Assembly (NCBI GenBank): GCA_028023455.1
Contig: JAQFVV010006636.1
Span: 498,001-562,000 of the forward strand
Length of the DNA stretch: 64,000 nucleotides
Reading direction: 5' to 3'
Origin: Epiperipatus broadwayi
Taxonomy: Eukaryota > Onychophora > Udeonychophora > Euonychophora > Peripatidae
How positions within the stretch are numbered: the stretch's first letter is position 1; every line of letters begins with the position of its first letter. The position numbers were made by a program, and so were the translations under genes. The notes below the pieces were generated by a model that was not told the DNA's origin, searched no databases, and saw only the letters and a program-made list of their open reading frames with translations. Positions 11,340-22,353 of the stretch are shown here, piece after piece.

Positions 11340-13707
11340 GGGGAAAGTACTTGGAAAAGAAGAAGCTAGCTAAAATGGATAATTATAGAGAGAGGATGAA
11401 GTTAAATAATAAATTGTTGGAGGATATTAATAAAAGTGGAAGAGATGGGAGTAAAAAATTTTGGAATTACATTAAAAGGAGAAATGTAAGGGAAAGAGAA
11501 ATAGTATTAATAGATGATGAGGGAATAGAATGTAGCTCTAGAGGCGAGCTAGAGAAAATCTTAAATAGATATGTAATGGATATAGAAAAGATGTTAGATG
11601 TGAAGGAATTAGTGATAGAAAACATGAAAACAGTTAGTAGTGGGAATATTAGGTTCACAAAAAATGAATTGAATGAGGCAGGAAAGAGATTGAAAAGTGG
11701 AAAGGCGAGAGGTTTAGATGGATGGGCAGCAGAGATGGTAATGAATTTAGGGCATAGAGCAAAAGCAAAGTTATTATCATGTTTTAATAAGATGGCGCAG
11801 AAGACAGTTTTTCCGGGTAGTTGGAGTAATACAAGAATAAGATTATTATTTAAAGGAAATGGTAAGGATCATAGAAAGTTAAATAATTATAGACCGATAG
11901 CGGTAACATCAGTTTTATATAAAGTTTTCGCATATATGGTAGCTGGAAAAGTTGTAAAATGGATGGAAGAAAATAATGTAGTGGGGGAAATTCAAGGAGG
12001 CTTTAGGTCAGATAGGCGTATAGGAGATAGTTTGTAGTTACACAACTTATGGAGATGAGTAGGAATTCAGGTAGATCATTATATATGAGTTTTATAGATA
12101 TAGAGAAAGCATATGATAGAGTAAATAGAAATAGATTATGGGTAAGATTAGCCAATTTGGGAATGGATGAAGCTTTAGTAAATATTATTAAGAAATTATA
12201 TGAAAATAAATTTATACTTATCAATTAGGGGATATAGAATCAGTTAAAGTTAAAAATGGAGTGGGATTAAGGCAAGGATGTTCTATGTCACCGATTTTGT
12301 TTTTGTTGTTTTTGAGTGAAATGGAAAAAGCAATAGAAAGACTAGGAAGAGGGGTAGAGATACCATTAATAGGTGGCAAAGGAGTATATACTTTGTCAGG
12401 TCTTTTTTTTGCAGATGATATCTTTTTATGTGCAGAAAGAAGAGAAGATATGGATATTATGTTGAGGACATGTGCAAGGGTGGGTAAAGAGATGGGGATT
12501 AAATTTAGTGAAGAAAAATCAAATATAATGATGGTTAATACTGGGGAAAGAGAGGATGTAGTTTTTTTTATTGGGGGATATAAAGTTAAGTGTGGTGGAT
12601 AGATATAGGTATTTGGGAATCATCTTATGTAATCAGGAAAATTGCTTGGTTGAATGGGAGAAAAAATTGGTAAATGAAGCAAAGAAAAGGTTTGGTAAAG
12701 AAACTAACAGTATTTTCATATAATAAATATGATGTAACTAGAATTGTATGGAAGGGAGTTGCAGTAGTAATGATGCATTATGTGTTATTAAAAGGATTTT
12801 AGATTATTTAGAGAAAGTACAAAGGGAAGTAGGAAGATGATGCAGAGATGTGGACAGCAAAGGAGGCAATTCAAAAAGAAATGGGATGGTCAAGTTTCTA
12901 TATGAGAGATGCAAAAAGTAAAATGAAAATGTTTGGTAGGTTGCAGTTTATGGATAGTAAAAGAATAGCCAAAATAGTGCTTAATTGGGTTATGAGTAAA
13001 GGGCAGGTAACAAGATGGGTGAGAAAGGTAATGTGGTATGCAAAAGATTTGGATAAAGAATTTATATCGGTATACTTGTATAAAAGGTGGGATGATTGTG
13101 TTAGGAGGATTGTTGAGTGTTATAGTGGTAAGGAATGGGATAAAAAAATAGAAGCATTAATAAAAAATAGGGAGTTGGAGAGATGGAGAAGTAGTATGGA
13201 GGGTAAGAAGAGTTTAAATATATATAGAAGTAAACGGAATATTGGAAGTGAGTTAATTTATGATAATAGTAAGGAAAGTAGTTTATTGTTTAAGGCTCTA
13301 ACTGGATCTTTAGCAACAAGAGAATATACATGTAAATGGAAAACTATGGGTGATTTAGTGTGCAAATTGTGTAAGGAAGGTATAGAAAATATTAGGCATC
13401 TGTTGATTGAATGTAAATGCTTGAAAGCAGAAAGGGTACAGATAATGAAGTTATGAGAGAATAGGTATTAACAAAGTGACAATACAGAAAGTGAGTTAGT
13501 AGTTTTTATGCTGGGTTTGTGAAAAGATAAAAGGGATTTAGATTTAAAGGCCATAGCGTTGACAAAGATTATGTTGTGGAAATGGGATGGGGCAGAATAT
13601 GGGAAGACTTAGAGTGGGAAATGGAAAATAAAGTGGCTAACAGGTTTATCTGGGCATAGTTGCTGAGATATTCTTGACTTCATTTAAGGAGAAGCCAAAT
13701 ACATCAC
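11340..13707 (+). pseudogene. CR1-like LINE ORF2: reverse transcriptase and C-terminus, with 3' end
   Basis: The 11351-12037 frame gives KARGLDGWAAEMV and LNNYRPIAVTSVLYKVFA, then IQGGFRSDR. After a one-base shift near 12030 comes FIDIEKAYDRVN (catalytic Asp, about 12090-12120). From 12261 the frame gives GLRQGCSMSPILF and FFADDIFL (the catalytic pair, about 12405). Then RYLGI and a C-terminal Cys-rich segment VCKLCKEGIENIRHLLIEC (to about 13456). Frameshifts at 12030, 12225, 12600 and 12700-12840 kill the frame. The 3' end, with GGGCATAGTTGCTGAGA and CACATCACAT, stops at about 13707, where a second copy starts. Confidence 0.88.
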
Positions 13708-15052
13708 ATCATATTTGCGGATGATGTCTTTTTGTTTGCAGAAAAAAGAGAAGATATGGAAGTTATGCTGAGGACATGTGCAAGGGTGGGTAAAGATATG
13801 GAGATTAAATTTAGTGAAGAAAAATCAAATATAATGATGGTGAATACTGGGGAAAGAGAAGACAAAGATTTCTTATTGGGGGACATAAAGTTAAATGTGG
13901 TGAATAGATATAGTTATTTGGGAATTATCTTGAGTAATCAGAAAAATTGCTTGGATGAATGGGAGAAAAAATTGATAAATGAAGCAAAGAAAAGAAAGGG
14001 ATTGATAAATAAATTAACAGTGTTTTCATATAATAAATATGTTGTAGCTAGAATTGTTATGGAAGGGAGTGGCAGTAGCAGGGTTAACATACAGCAATGA
14101 TGCATTATATGTTAGTAAAGAGGTATTAGATTACTTAGAAAAAGTACAAAGGAAAGTAGAAAGATGTGCATTAGATGCAGAGATGTGGACAGCAAATGAG
14201 GCAATTCAAAGAGAAATGGGATGGTCAAGTTTTTATATGAGGGATGCAAAAAGAAAATTGAAAATGTTCATTAGATTGCAGTTTATGGATAATAAAAGAA
14301 TAGCCAAAATAGTATTTAATTGGTTACAAGTAAAGGACAGGCAACGAGATGGGTGAGAAAGGTAATGTGGTATGCAGAAGATTTTCATAAAGAAATTTAT
14401 GTCAGTATACTTGTACAAAAGGTGGGATGATTGTGTTAGGAGGATTGTTGAGTATTATAGTGGTAAGGAGTGGGATAGAAGATTAGATGCATTAATAAAA
14501 AATAGGGAGTTGGAGAGATGGAGAATTAGTATGGAGAGTAAAATATATATTAGAAGTAAATGGAACATTGGGTGTGAGTTAATTTATGATAATATAAGGA
14601 AAGTAGTTTATTGTTTAAGGCTTGAATGGGATCTTTAGCAACAAGGGAATATACACATAAATGGAAAAATATGGGTGATTTAGTCTGCAAGTTGTGTAAG
14701 GAAGGCATAGAAAATATTAGGTATCTGTTACTTCAATGTAAATGTTTGGAAGCAGAAAGGGTACAAATAATGAAGTTATGGAATATTAAATATGAACAAA
14801 GTCATTATACAGAAAGTGAGTTATTGGTTTTTATGCTAGGTTTGGGAAAAGATAAGGGGGATTTAGATATGAAGGTCATGGAGTTGACAAAGATTATGTT
14901 GTGAAAATGGGATGGAGCAGATTATGGGAAAACTTAGGGTGGAGAATGGAAAGAGAAGGTTAAGTGGCTAACAAGTTTCTCTGGGCATAGTTGCTGAGAG
15001 ATTCCTGATTCTGTATAAAGAGAAGTCACAGTGCATCACATCACATTTCCAG
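13708..15052 (+). pseudogene. 5'-truncated second copy of the same CR1-like LINE
   Basis: The sequence restarts at the RT active site (FADDVFLFAEKREDME, from about 13711) and repeats the 12405-13707 segment at roughly 90% identity. It covers YSYLGII, VFSYNKYVVARIV, EMWTANEAIQREMGWSSFYM, KRWDDCVRRIVEYYSGKEWD and VCKLCKEGIENIRYLLLQC. It ends with the same 3' signature (GGGCATAGTTGCTGAGAG, then GCATCACATCACAT). It has its own frameshifts (near 14054, 14350 and 14620). It sits in direct orientation exactly at the 3' tail of the first copy. Confidence 0.88.
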
Positions 15053-15500
15053 TCAAGTTTTTGTTTCGGTTTCATTTCAACAAGAGTCCACTTCACAATA
15101 ACAATACAACATTGTAGTTTACTGTTTTACTCGACTAAGATTAGTATTTATTTGAATAAATATTATAAAAGATGTTATTTTTTACATATAAAAATGCTTG
15201 AAAAACTTTTTTTCTCACGTTTTTATTCAAAATTTATTATCCTATTAGTTATTATAAAAATCTATTTTTTATTTGAAAATTATTGTCACTTATTTATTAA
15301 CAATGAAAAACATATTCCTATTTTTTAAGCTTAACAGGTAATTTATAATTGATTTATTGATATTTTTTAAATATTAAAAAATTAAACATAAGGGGATAGT
15401 TAAAAATAGAATATAAGAAAGTTAATATGCTTCATATAATTAAACAAAATAACACAGCTGCCACTTGGTGTCTCTGCTAATTAATAAGTACTGTTATTTT
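15053..15500. other. No gene seen
   Basis: AT-rich spacer between the LINE tail and the hAT remnant. The 5' end of the hAT element is probably here, but no clear terminal inverted repeat was found. Confidence 0.4.
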
Positions 15501-15529
15501 AATTATATTTTAGTATAAAAATACTTTTT

Positions 15530-17395
15530 ACCCATTGATAAATGGTTAAACTTGAGTAACAAAAGTAATGATGCAGATGGCAATGCTACAAAGTCCCTTC
15601 AAGCAGGATCTAGTAATCAGAACGAGGTATCTAAGCTGCAAAAAAAAAAAAAAAAATGATGAGACATTTTTCCAATTTGGCTTTATTTTCAACAATTGTG
15701 ACTGTAATAAACAACCACTTTGTTTAATTTGCAATAATGTTTTGTCTATGGAGAGTAGGAATCATCAAAATTAAAAAGGCATTTAGAATCCAAGCATCCT
15801 TCATACTTCAATAAACCAAAATAATATTTCAAACAACTGTTAAAAGCTTCAAATAAAGAAAAACAATATTTTGCTAAATTTATAACAGTTAATGAAAAAT
15901 ATTTATTCACATATGAAGTTTCATATCAGATTCCTAAAAATAAAAAGTGATACACCATTGTAGAAGATCTTATATTTGCTATTAAAATGGTAGAAAGACT
16001 TCAAGGAAATAAATATGGTGATGAAATTCGGAAAATTCTTTTGTCAAATGACCTTTTACTAATAGAATTTCTGAAATTAGCAATGACCAATTTGAGCAAC
16101 TTATTACTAGACTTAAAGAAACCCCAATATTTACAATTCAGTTGGAAGAAACAACTGATATTTCAAAAATAGTTCAATTATTAGCACATATCAGATACAT
16201 TCATAAAGAAAACATTGAAGAAGAATTATTTTGTCATTCCTTGGAAGAACATATAAAAGGGGAAGACATATATAATGGAGTAGCCTTTTTAAAAAAAAAA
16301 TGAAGGGTTTAGAATGGAAAAATTGCTTCGGAGTACACATAGATGGTGCAAAAGCAATGACTGGTGAAAATATTGATATTAAATCATTTGTTAAAGCTTC
16401 TGGTAATAATCATGTAACTTTTACACACTGCTGGATCCATCGAGAGGCCATTGCAGCAAAAAAATTAGCAAGGAAATTGAACGATGTGCTTCAGGATGCT
16501 GTCAAAATTATAAAATTTATTAAAAGCCATGTCCTTAACAGCCGTTTATTTTCAAATCTTTGTAAAGACACAGACTCTGAATACAAACATTTATTATTAC
16601 ATGCAAAAGTAAGATGGAAGTCAAGAGGGCGAAGTTCAAGAAAATTATTGTTGTTAAAAGAAGAAGTTATCTTATTTTTAACCGAACAAAAATCTGCTCT
16701 TTTTCAAAATGACTTATGGCTATCAAAGATGTGCTATTTGTCTGATATACTTGGTAAGCTAAATGATCTTAACTTGTCTCTTCAAAGAAAAAAAGAGCAA
16801 TATTTTTACTTCAAACGATAAAATTGAAAGTTTTATTAAAAAGATCAATATTTGGAAGAATAGGATGGAAAATGATTCATTGGGAATATTTTCGACTATC
16901 GACAATTTTATAATTGGAAATAAAAAAATTGTAAAACTTTAATTGCAAAAATTATTGTAGTTCACTTAAAAACCCTAGAAACACAGTTTTGCAAAATACC
17001 TATATCGAATTTAGATTTCAAAAAGTTATCTTGGATTCAAAGACCGTTTTTGGACAACATTAATGAGATTAATCACCTGCTATATAAAGGCCAAGGGGAA
17101 TTTGCTGAGCTATCGAATGACTCAAACTTAAAACTTGATTTTCCACAAAAATCCTTGACTGAATTCTAAATCGAAGCTAGGATTGAATTTCCCACAATTT
17201 CTGAAATAGCATTAAATGTTCTGCCATTCAGCACATATACTTATGTGAAATGACTTTTTCAGCTTTAATGTATATTAAATCCAAATATCGTTCAACGCTA
17301 AAAAAAAGTTAGAAATGCTTTACGTCCAGCAATATCAAATATTTCACCAAGATTTAATTTGTTATGCAGCAAAAAACAAGCACACCTGTCTCACT
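15530..17395 (+). pseudogene. hAT transposase pseudogene, ZBED/FAM200-like
   Basis: A BED-type zinc finger is recognisable (FQFGFIFNN, LCLICNNVLS, then RHLESKHP after a stop, about 15660-15800). The hAT catalytic core runs through 16300-16820: CFGVHIDGAKAMTG, THCWIHREAIAAKKL, FIKSHVLNSRLFSNLCKD, VRWKSRGR and YLSDILGKLNDLNLSLQ. The C-terminal dimerisation signature (TYLCE..FS-like, MYIKSKYRSTLKK) is scattered over frames near 17215-17330. Many stops and frameshifts show an old copy. No 8-bp target duplication could be fixed. Confidence 0.88.
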
Positions 17396-17699
17396 AAAAT
17401 GTACTTTTTTTTTCATTATTTTTTGTATATTTAAAACAAATTCTAAAACTACTTATTTTCATATGTATATTGTTTACCAAAGAAATAAATTATTTATGGG
17501 AAACCTCTCAGTGATAAAAAGGGGTCATGTAAGAATCTTCATTTTAATAGATGACCTTGCTAAATATTTTAAACATATAATTAAAGCATATGTTAATAAG
17601 TTAGTTAGAATGTAGCTAATCATATCTTTTTCTCTAAGTTTAAACACACATACATATATGTATATCCATGCAATTGTATATATATAATGATAAATAATA

Positions 17700-18090
17700 T
17701 TTTAATAATGAATAAATATAACGTCAAAATTTTACCAAATCTCTTTTAAACAATAATTGAAATGCCCTCTAGCTGCCAAGTTCGATAACTTTTACAATAA
17801 GAGAGAGTGGACGACCTCTTAATGTATTTTGGATCTTTTTATGTACAGCTATCTAGAACAATAACAGCCAGAGTGTCAATTTAAATCAGCTTTGTAAATT
17901 TAATATCAGTTATTTAAAGTTCAATTTACTCTGGCTGTTATTGTTCTAGATAGCTGTACATAAAAAGATCTAAAATACATTAGGAAGTGGTCCACTCTCT
18001 TATTGTAAAAGTTATCGAACTTGGAAGCTAGAGGGCAGTTTAATTATTATTTAAAATAGATTTGGTAAAATTTTCATATGATGTTATATT
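17700..18090. mobile_element. Fold-back element with about 170-bp arms
   Basis: The left arm (about 17715-17878) and right arm (about 17925-18088) are reverse complements with few mismatches. Anchors are CTCTAGCTGCCAAGTTCGAT against ATCGAACTTGGAAGCTAGAG, and GTACAGCTATCTAGAACAAT against ATTGTTCTAGATAGCTGTAC. The loop is about 45 bp. There is no ORF. A MITE or fold-back transposon is likely. Confidence 0.85.
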
Positions 18091-18099
18091 TATATAATG

Positions 18100-19080
18100 A
18101 GCATTCCAATAGCTCTTAACATTTTCAGGGATATTCTGAAAAGCTTGTTAAGAGCTATTGGCATACTCACTATGTAGCATTAGTAATACAAGCTTATAAA
18201 ATTAGGTCATGTGATATATGACCTCCTTTCCTCACAGTTATTTTTTTTGTAGTTAAGGCTTGTCGATTTTATATTGCTAAAGCTATTGATTGATACATGG
18301 TGTATTTGAACTTGGTTCAATACCATATGACTATTTAATTTAGATAGCTGGATTTGCAGACATATGGATGTCTGAAATTTTCAGATGTTTTATTTAATAT
18401 ATAAACATTACATAATGTACTGTGAGAGACCTGGTATTTTAAATCTATTGTTGGAGCATTCTAGCATTTCACTAATGACAGCCAAAGCTAGAAACTTTGT
18501 CTGAGGATAGGGATTTTCTGAAAAACTTTTTAAGAGCTATTGGCACAGTCATTATATAACATTTGTAATACAAGCTTATAAAATTAGGTCATGTAATATA
18601 TGACTTGATTTCCTTTATATATATATATGTTATATGTAGAGTTCACAAAACAAACTCTACCCCAGACTGGTTTCTGCATCTAGCATCATCAGTGAGGTGC
18701 CAGGATATTCATTAGATTAAAAATACTAGGACTAGCCCAGCACTTTATCTAATGTATAACTATTGAGAAGAAAATCTGAAACTTTCAGACATCCATATGT
18801 CTAAAAATCCAGCTATCTAACTCAAATAGTCATATGGGATTGAACTAAGTTCAGATACACCAAATATTAATAGCTCTAGCAATATAAAATTGCCAAAGCC
18901 TTAATATCTTGGCACAACGCTATATGCAGAAACCAGTCTGGGGTTGAGGATATTCTCAGGGCTTGTTAAGAGTTTGTTTTGCGGACTCTATGTATAACAT
19001 TTGTAAATAAAGCTCACATTTGTAAATATGAGCTTTATTAAAATTAGGTCATGTGACATCTGACTTGATTTTTTTTATCA
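18100..19080. mobile_element. Penelope-like terminal sequence arranged as an inverted repeat
   Basis: A segment at 18255-18390 (AAGGCTTGTCGATTTTATAT, then CATATGGATGTCTGAAA) reappears inverted at 18780-18905. Flanking units AGCTTGTTAAGAGCTATTGG and ATTAGGTCATGTGATATATG recur at 18110-18230, 18525-18610 and 18960-19070. Related copies lie at 35808-35840 and 56425-56960. CAGACTGGTTTCTGC with GTGAGGTGCCAGGATATT is the kind of hammerhead-bearing terminal (pLTR) sequence described for Penelope-like elements. No RT or GIY-YIG frame remains here, so the class is inferred from that motif. Confidence 0.6.
18645..18700 (-). ncRNA. Hammerhead-like ribozyme core, degenerate
   Basis: On the minus strand CTGATGA (complement of 18686-18692) is followed by a 3-bp stem II (TGC/GCA, loop TAGAT) and GAAAC (complement of 18670-18674). 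A short stem III (ACC/GGT) then precedes a putative cleavage residue A at 18658. Stem I pairs only if one A is bulged (CTC with GAG). The catalytic core is intact, but stem I is weak and activity is doubtful. Confidence 0.45.
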
Positions 19081-19535
19081 TATATATATCGATAATAAAT
19101 GTAATGTATGTTTTGGTGAAGAAATGATATAATGAAATTAAGATCTATATCACTAAAAAACTTTATAGCCAATCAGAATTATAAAATATTTTTTAACAAA
19201 TATATAGCAAGGCAACATATTCCAAACATTTGTTTAAGTTTTAAAATTATTGATGACTTATTATTTACATTTATATAAAGTATAAGTTAAAATGTATAAA
19301 TAATTATTTATACATACATCAAACGTTTGTCTTATATTATTTGAATATTATGTAATGCAAGTTTATTCTATAGGTTTGAAGATGTTTTCTTGACAGTCAA
19401 ATCCAAAAACCAATTGAATTAACTAAAATATAATGAAAAATTCTGAGAAGCAGAAAAATAGAGAATTGTTTACTCATCTTCATTTCTTTATTTTAGATAT
19501 TTTCTAAGTAACCAACAAAAAACGGTTCTTGTGTT

Positions 19536-19800
19536 CCTTGTAATGCGGCCGCAAGAGGCGCTGTTTTCTGTGGCAACCACAGAAACATTCAGATTAGGGG
19601 GCCAAAAGCAGATGGCGCAAGTTCCAGCCGCTAGATGGCGCTGTTCACCATGCATACACACAGTAACCTTATGCCAAGTAGCTGCCAACACTACTGCCCG
19701 CTTGGTGATGCTGTTAGCCATAGGTAAACTGATCCAGCTTACATTGTCTGCTAAACAGCAATTAACCAGCAATATAGCCCACTAGGTGGCGCTGTTTCTC
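19536..19800 (+). mobile_element. Small TIR element with CTCF-like motifs, copy 2
   Basis: Reverse-complement match to 3565-3820, sharing TAATGCGGCCGCAAGAGGCG, GGGCCAAAAGCAG, CCAGCCGCTAGATGGCGCTG and GCTTACAT...TCTGCTAA. Motifs of the form TAG(A/G)(T/G)GGCGCTGTT recur inside. CCACTAGGTGGCGC at 19779-19792 matches the 14-bp CTCF core consensus CCASYAGRKGGCRS at every position, and CCGCTAGATGGCGC at 19628-19641 at 13. The open frames on both strands look like chance products of the GC-rich repeat. Confidence 0.75.
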
Positions 19801-21232
19801 CATGCTATGCAAGGAAAAATGGCACTGTTTAGAAGCGATATTAACACTCGCTTCGTAGGGTTGTTTTATACGCACATTCTTAAAAAAAACAGCGTATAAT
19901 GTGAAGGTGTGATGTTATTTTGAACTAAAAGTAATAGTACTTTGATTCATTTATTGAATAACCATATAACGATTGAAATGGAAACTGTTAATAAAATATG
20001 CATCTTATGTGCTTATTTCCTTTTGCATAAAAATGCATATGACAGCAGGTTCTTGCCATTAGACATATATTAGTATATTTTTCTTTATTCAGTAACGATA
20101 AAAGCTTAATCTGATTAAAATAAGTTGGAATCTGGATTAGTCCATTATTTTATGGGAAGATGAGATAAACAAAATGAATATCAATTATCCATAATTATTG
20201 AGCACACACAATGTTATCCCAATAGCAAAGGCATTTTCATGCATCTCATTCATGACAAGTAGCAAATTCTTATTATCTGATAACTTAAGATTGTTTTTTT
20301 TTGTTTTCAAAAATGTCATACACTGCTTATGTGAATTTCTTTGCAATTCAGAATTCATATTTGAGGATAATTTTCAGTAGACATTCCAATAGTTAACTGT
20401 TTTATAAAGGATCAACTATTCAGGGCATACATTTTAATATTTACGTAGATTTTGTAATCTTCTGGAACATTTATGCTACGCATAATAAGATCTATATATT
20501 TGATATGAAACTTATATTTTTACTATTATTTTGGCTAAATTTGAACTCAAAAGCTGTGGGTGGAATAAATACTTAATTAGATTAAAAGTGATTTGGATGT
20601 CATAAAGGTTCTATACCATATTAATATTTATATTCTCTTAAATATACTCCAGATATGTGCTTTTATGTGCTTCATACTGTCTCCTTCCCACTCCCATTTT
20701 TTTCTCCCCTGTATTTACCATTACAATATATTTTTCAATACTAGCTTATACACGCTATACCATTGAGGCTTAACACTTTTGAAGATAAAATATGTCCTCA
20801 TATTCATATCATTAGCGATATATTGTGCCGACTACTTGTGTTTGTAGTCACATGTGCGAGTAATAATAAAAAAAATGCAGAAATAATTGTATGTTGAAAG
20901 GTATGGGAAAATTCAGCATAATAATTAGCTAAAATTTTGTTAAAGGTTAAAAAGGTGAATTGCAAAGTGACATTAAGAGAATTAGGTCACTGATATTTTA
21001 AAAAAAATAAAATAAAGGAAATTAAACTCGTAAGGGATTAATGTTTAGTTAAATCGTAGAAAAAGTTACAATGACTTTGTTTTTTGGAAAAAAAAAGATA
21101 TAGAAAAAAAAAGGGGGAAGACAGTGTATAGCAAAATGAGTCTCTTTTTCTCTTTAAAAAAATTACTTATATGAAAAAAAAGGCAAATCAAATGGTTTTT
21201 GAAACTCATTATAGTTAAAATGTTAGATATTA
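19801..21232. other. No gene seen
   Basis: AT-rich, short chance frames only. No repeat recognised apart from homopolymers. Confidence 0.5.
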
Positions 21233-21259
21233 TAAATAAGGGTACTTGTATATAATTCA

Positions 21260-21500
21260 ACCGATGACGTTTTTGACTTACCGATTTCCCTTCCGGTAGA
21301 CATCGACGTTTTTTGCATGACAACGTTGTCATGGTAACAAAGTGACTGGTGTGATTAATCCATCAGAGAGTCAATTTTTTTTTTCACCCGCGAGATTTAA
21401 AATTCGTAGAGAGGTTTGGGAAATTTTTTGATTTTTCTGTCTATTGCGATTTTGCTATCCACGGCATCACAGTTACTTTTTTGAGCTGTTAATTCAGGTA
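21260..21500 (+). promoter_or_regulatory. Promoter-like motif cluster inside the TIR element
   Basis: Within 80 bp lie TGACGT (CRE-like, 21265-21270), CTTCCGG (ETS-type, 21290-21296) and the near-palindrome GTTGTCATGGTAAC (RFX X-box-like, 21325-21338). About 160 bp further is CAG|GTAAAG, a good splice donor (junction 21497/21498). This is what a captured host promoter plus first exon would look like. Motif matches alone cannot prove it. Confidence 0.35.
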
Positions 21501-22163
21501 AAGTGTTTTATTTATCTGTTTATTTTAAATTTCTACAATTCTGAAACTTACATTGAATTACGTTTAATGTATAAATAATTTATTCTCCGGTAAAGTATTT
21601 TTTATTTATCTGTTTATTTTAAATTTACAAAAAGTTTTTGTTAATATTTCTACATTACGTTTTTAATGTGTAAATAATTTGAAATAATTTTTTAAATCAA
21701 TTTTGCAATATGCAGTACATTTTTAAAATTACCAAATGCATGTAAAAGTGTGGTGCCATTAATACCAGATTTGCATTAGATCGCGTCTTTTTTATTTAGG
21801 TGTTTATTTAAAATTTACAAAAAGTTTTTGTTAATATTTCTACAATTCTCAAACTTATTTACAAAAAATATTTGTTAATATTTCTACAATTCTCAAACTT
21901 ACATTGAATTACGTTTTATTTTTAATTTCTGAATTATATCATACAGCTATGAGAGTAATACAATGTCTTATATACGTGTACGCTGGGCCTGCGGCCTGAC
22001 AAAAACATCCAGAGGCCCCCCGCCAATTCCAGTGCTATGCACTGCTGTATTTTAAAATTGAGAATAATATTTTGATGCATGCATGTACATTTTTTTTTTT
22101 AGTATTTGCCTGACCTGCGTCAGATATTTTTCATTTTTGAATATTTTTTAGCATGTGACATGG

Positions 22164-22334
22164 ATAATTCAACCGATGACATATTACCCTGAAGGCATAT
22201 CAGCCTAATGTTCACGTGATCTGCGGACACATTTTAGCGATTACTTGTGTCCGCAGATCACTTGGAGACGTTATCTTAAAAATCGCAAGATTAGACTGAT
22301 ATGCCTCAGGGTAATACATCATCGGTTGAATTAT
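22164..22334. repeat. Fold-back at the right end of the TIR element
   Basis: The block ATAATTCAACCGATGA, which is also part of the outer TIR, recurs at 22164 and pairs with its inverted copy at 22319-22334. Further pairing continues through TTACCCTGA...GGCATATCAG, and a 13-bp perfect stem GATCTGCGGACAC forms the tip. Confidence 0.85.
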
Positions 22335-22353
22335 ACACAAGTACCTAAATAAG

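Larger units (their letters stand above)
21241..22345. mobile_element. Non-autonomous TIR element with 8-bp target duplication
   Basis: TAAATAAG at 21233-21240 is repeated exactly at 22346-22353. Between them the ends are inverted repeats of about 28 bp, GGTACTTGTATATAATTCAA against the complement of TTGAATTATACACAAGTACC, followed by the shared CCGATGA. Eight-bp duplications occur with hAT, P, Merlin-like and Mutator-like elements, and the class is not decided. No transposase frame exists. Inside are promoter-like motifs (21260-21340), a splice-donor-like CAG/GTAAAG at 21497/21498, diverged tandem repeats (21498-21920), and a nested fold-back at the right end. Confidence 0.85.
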
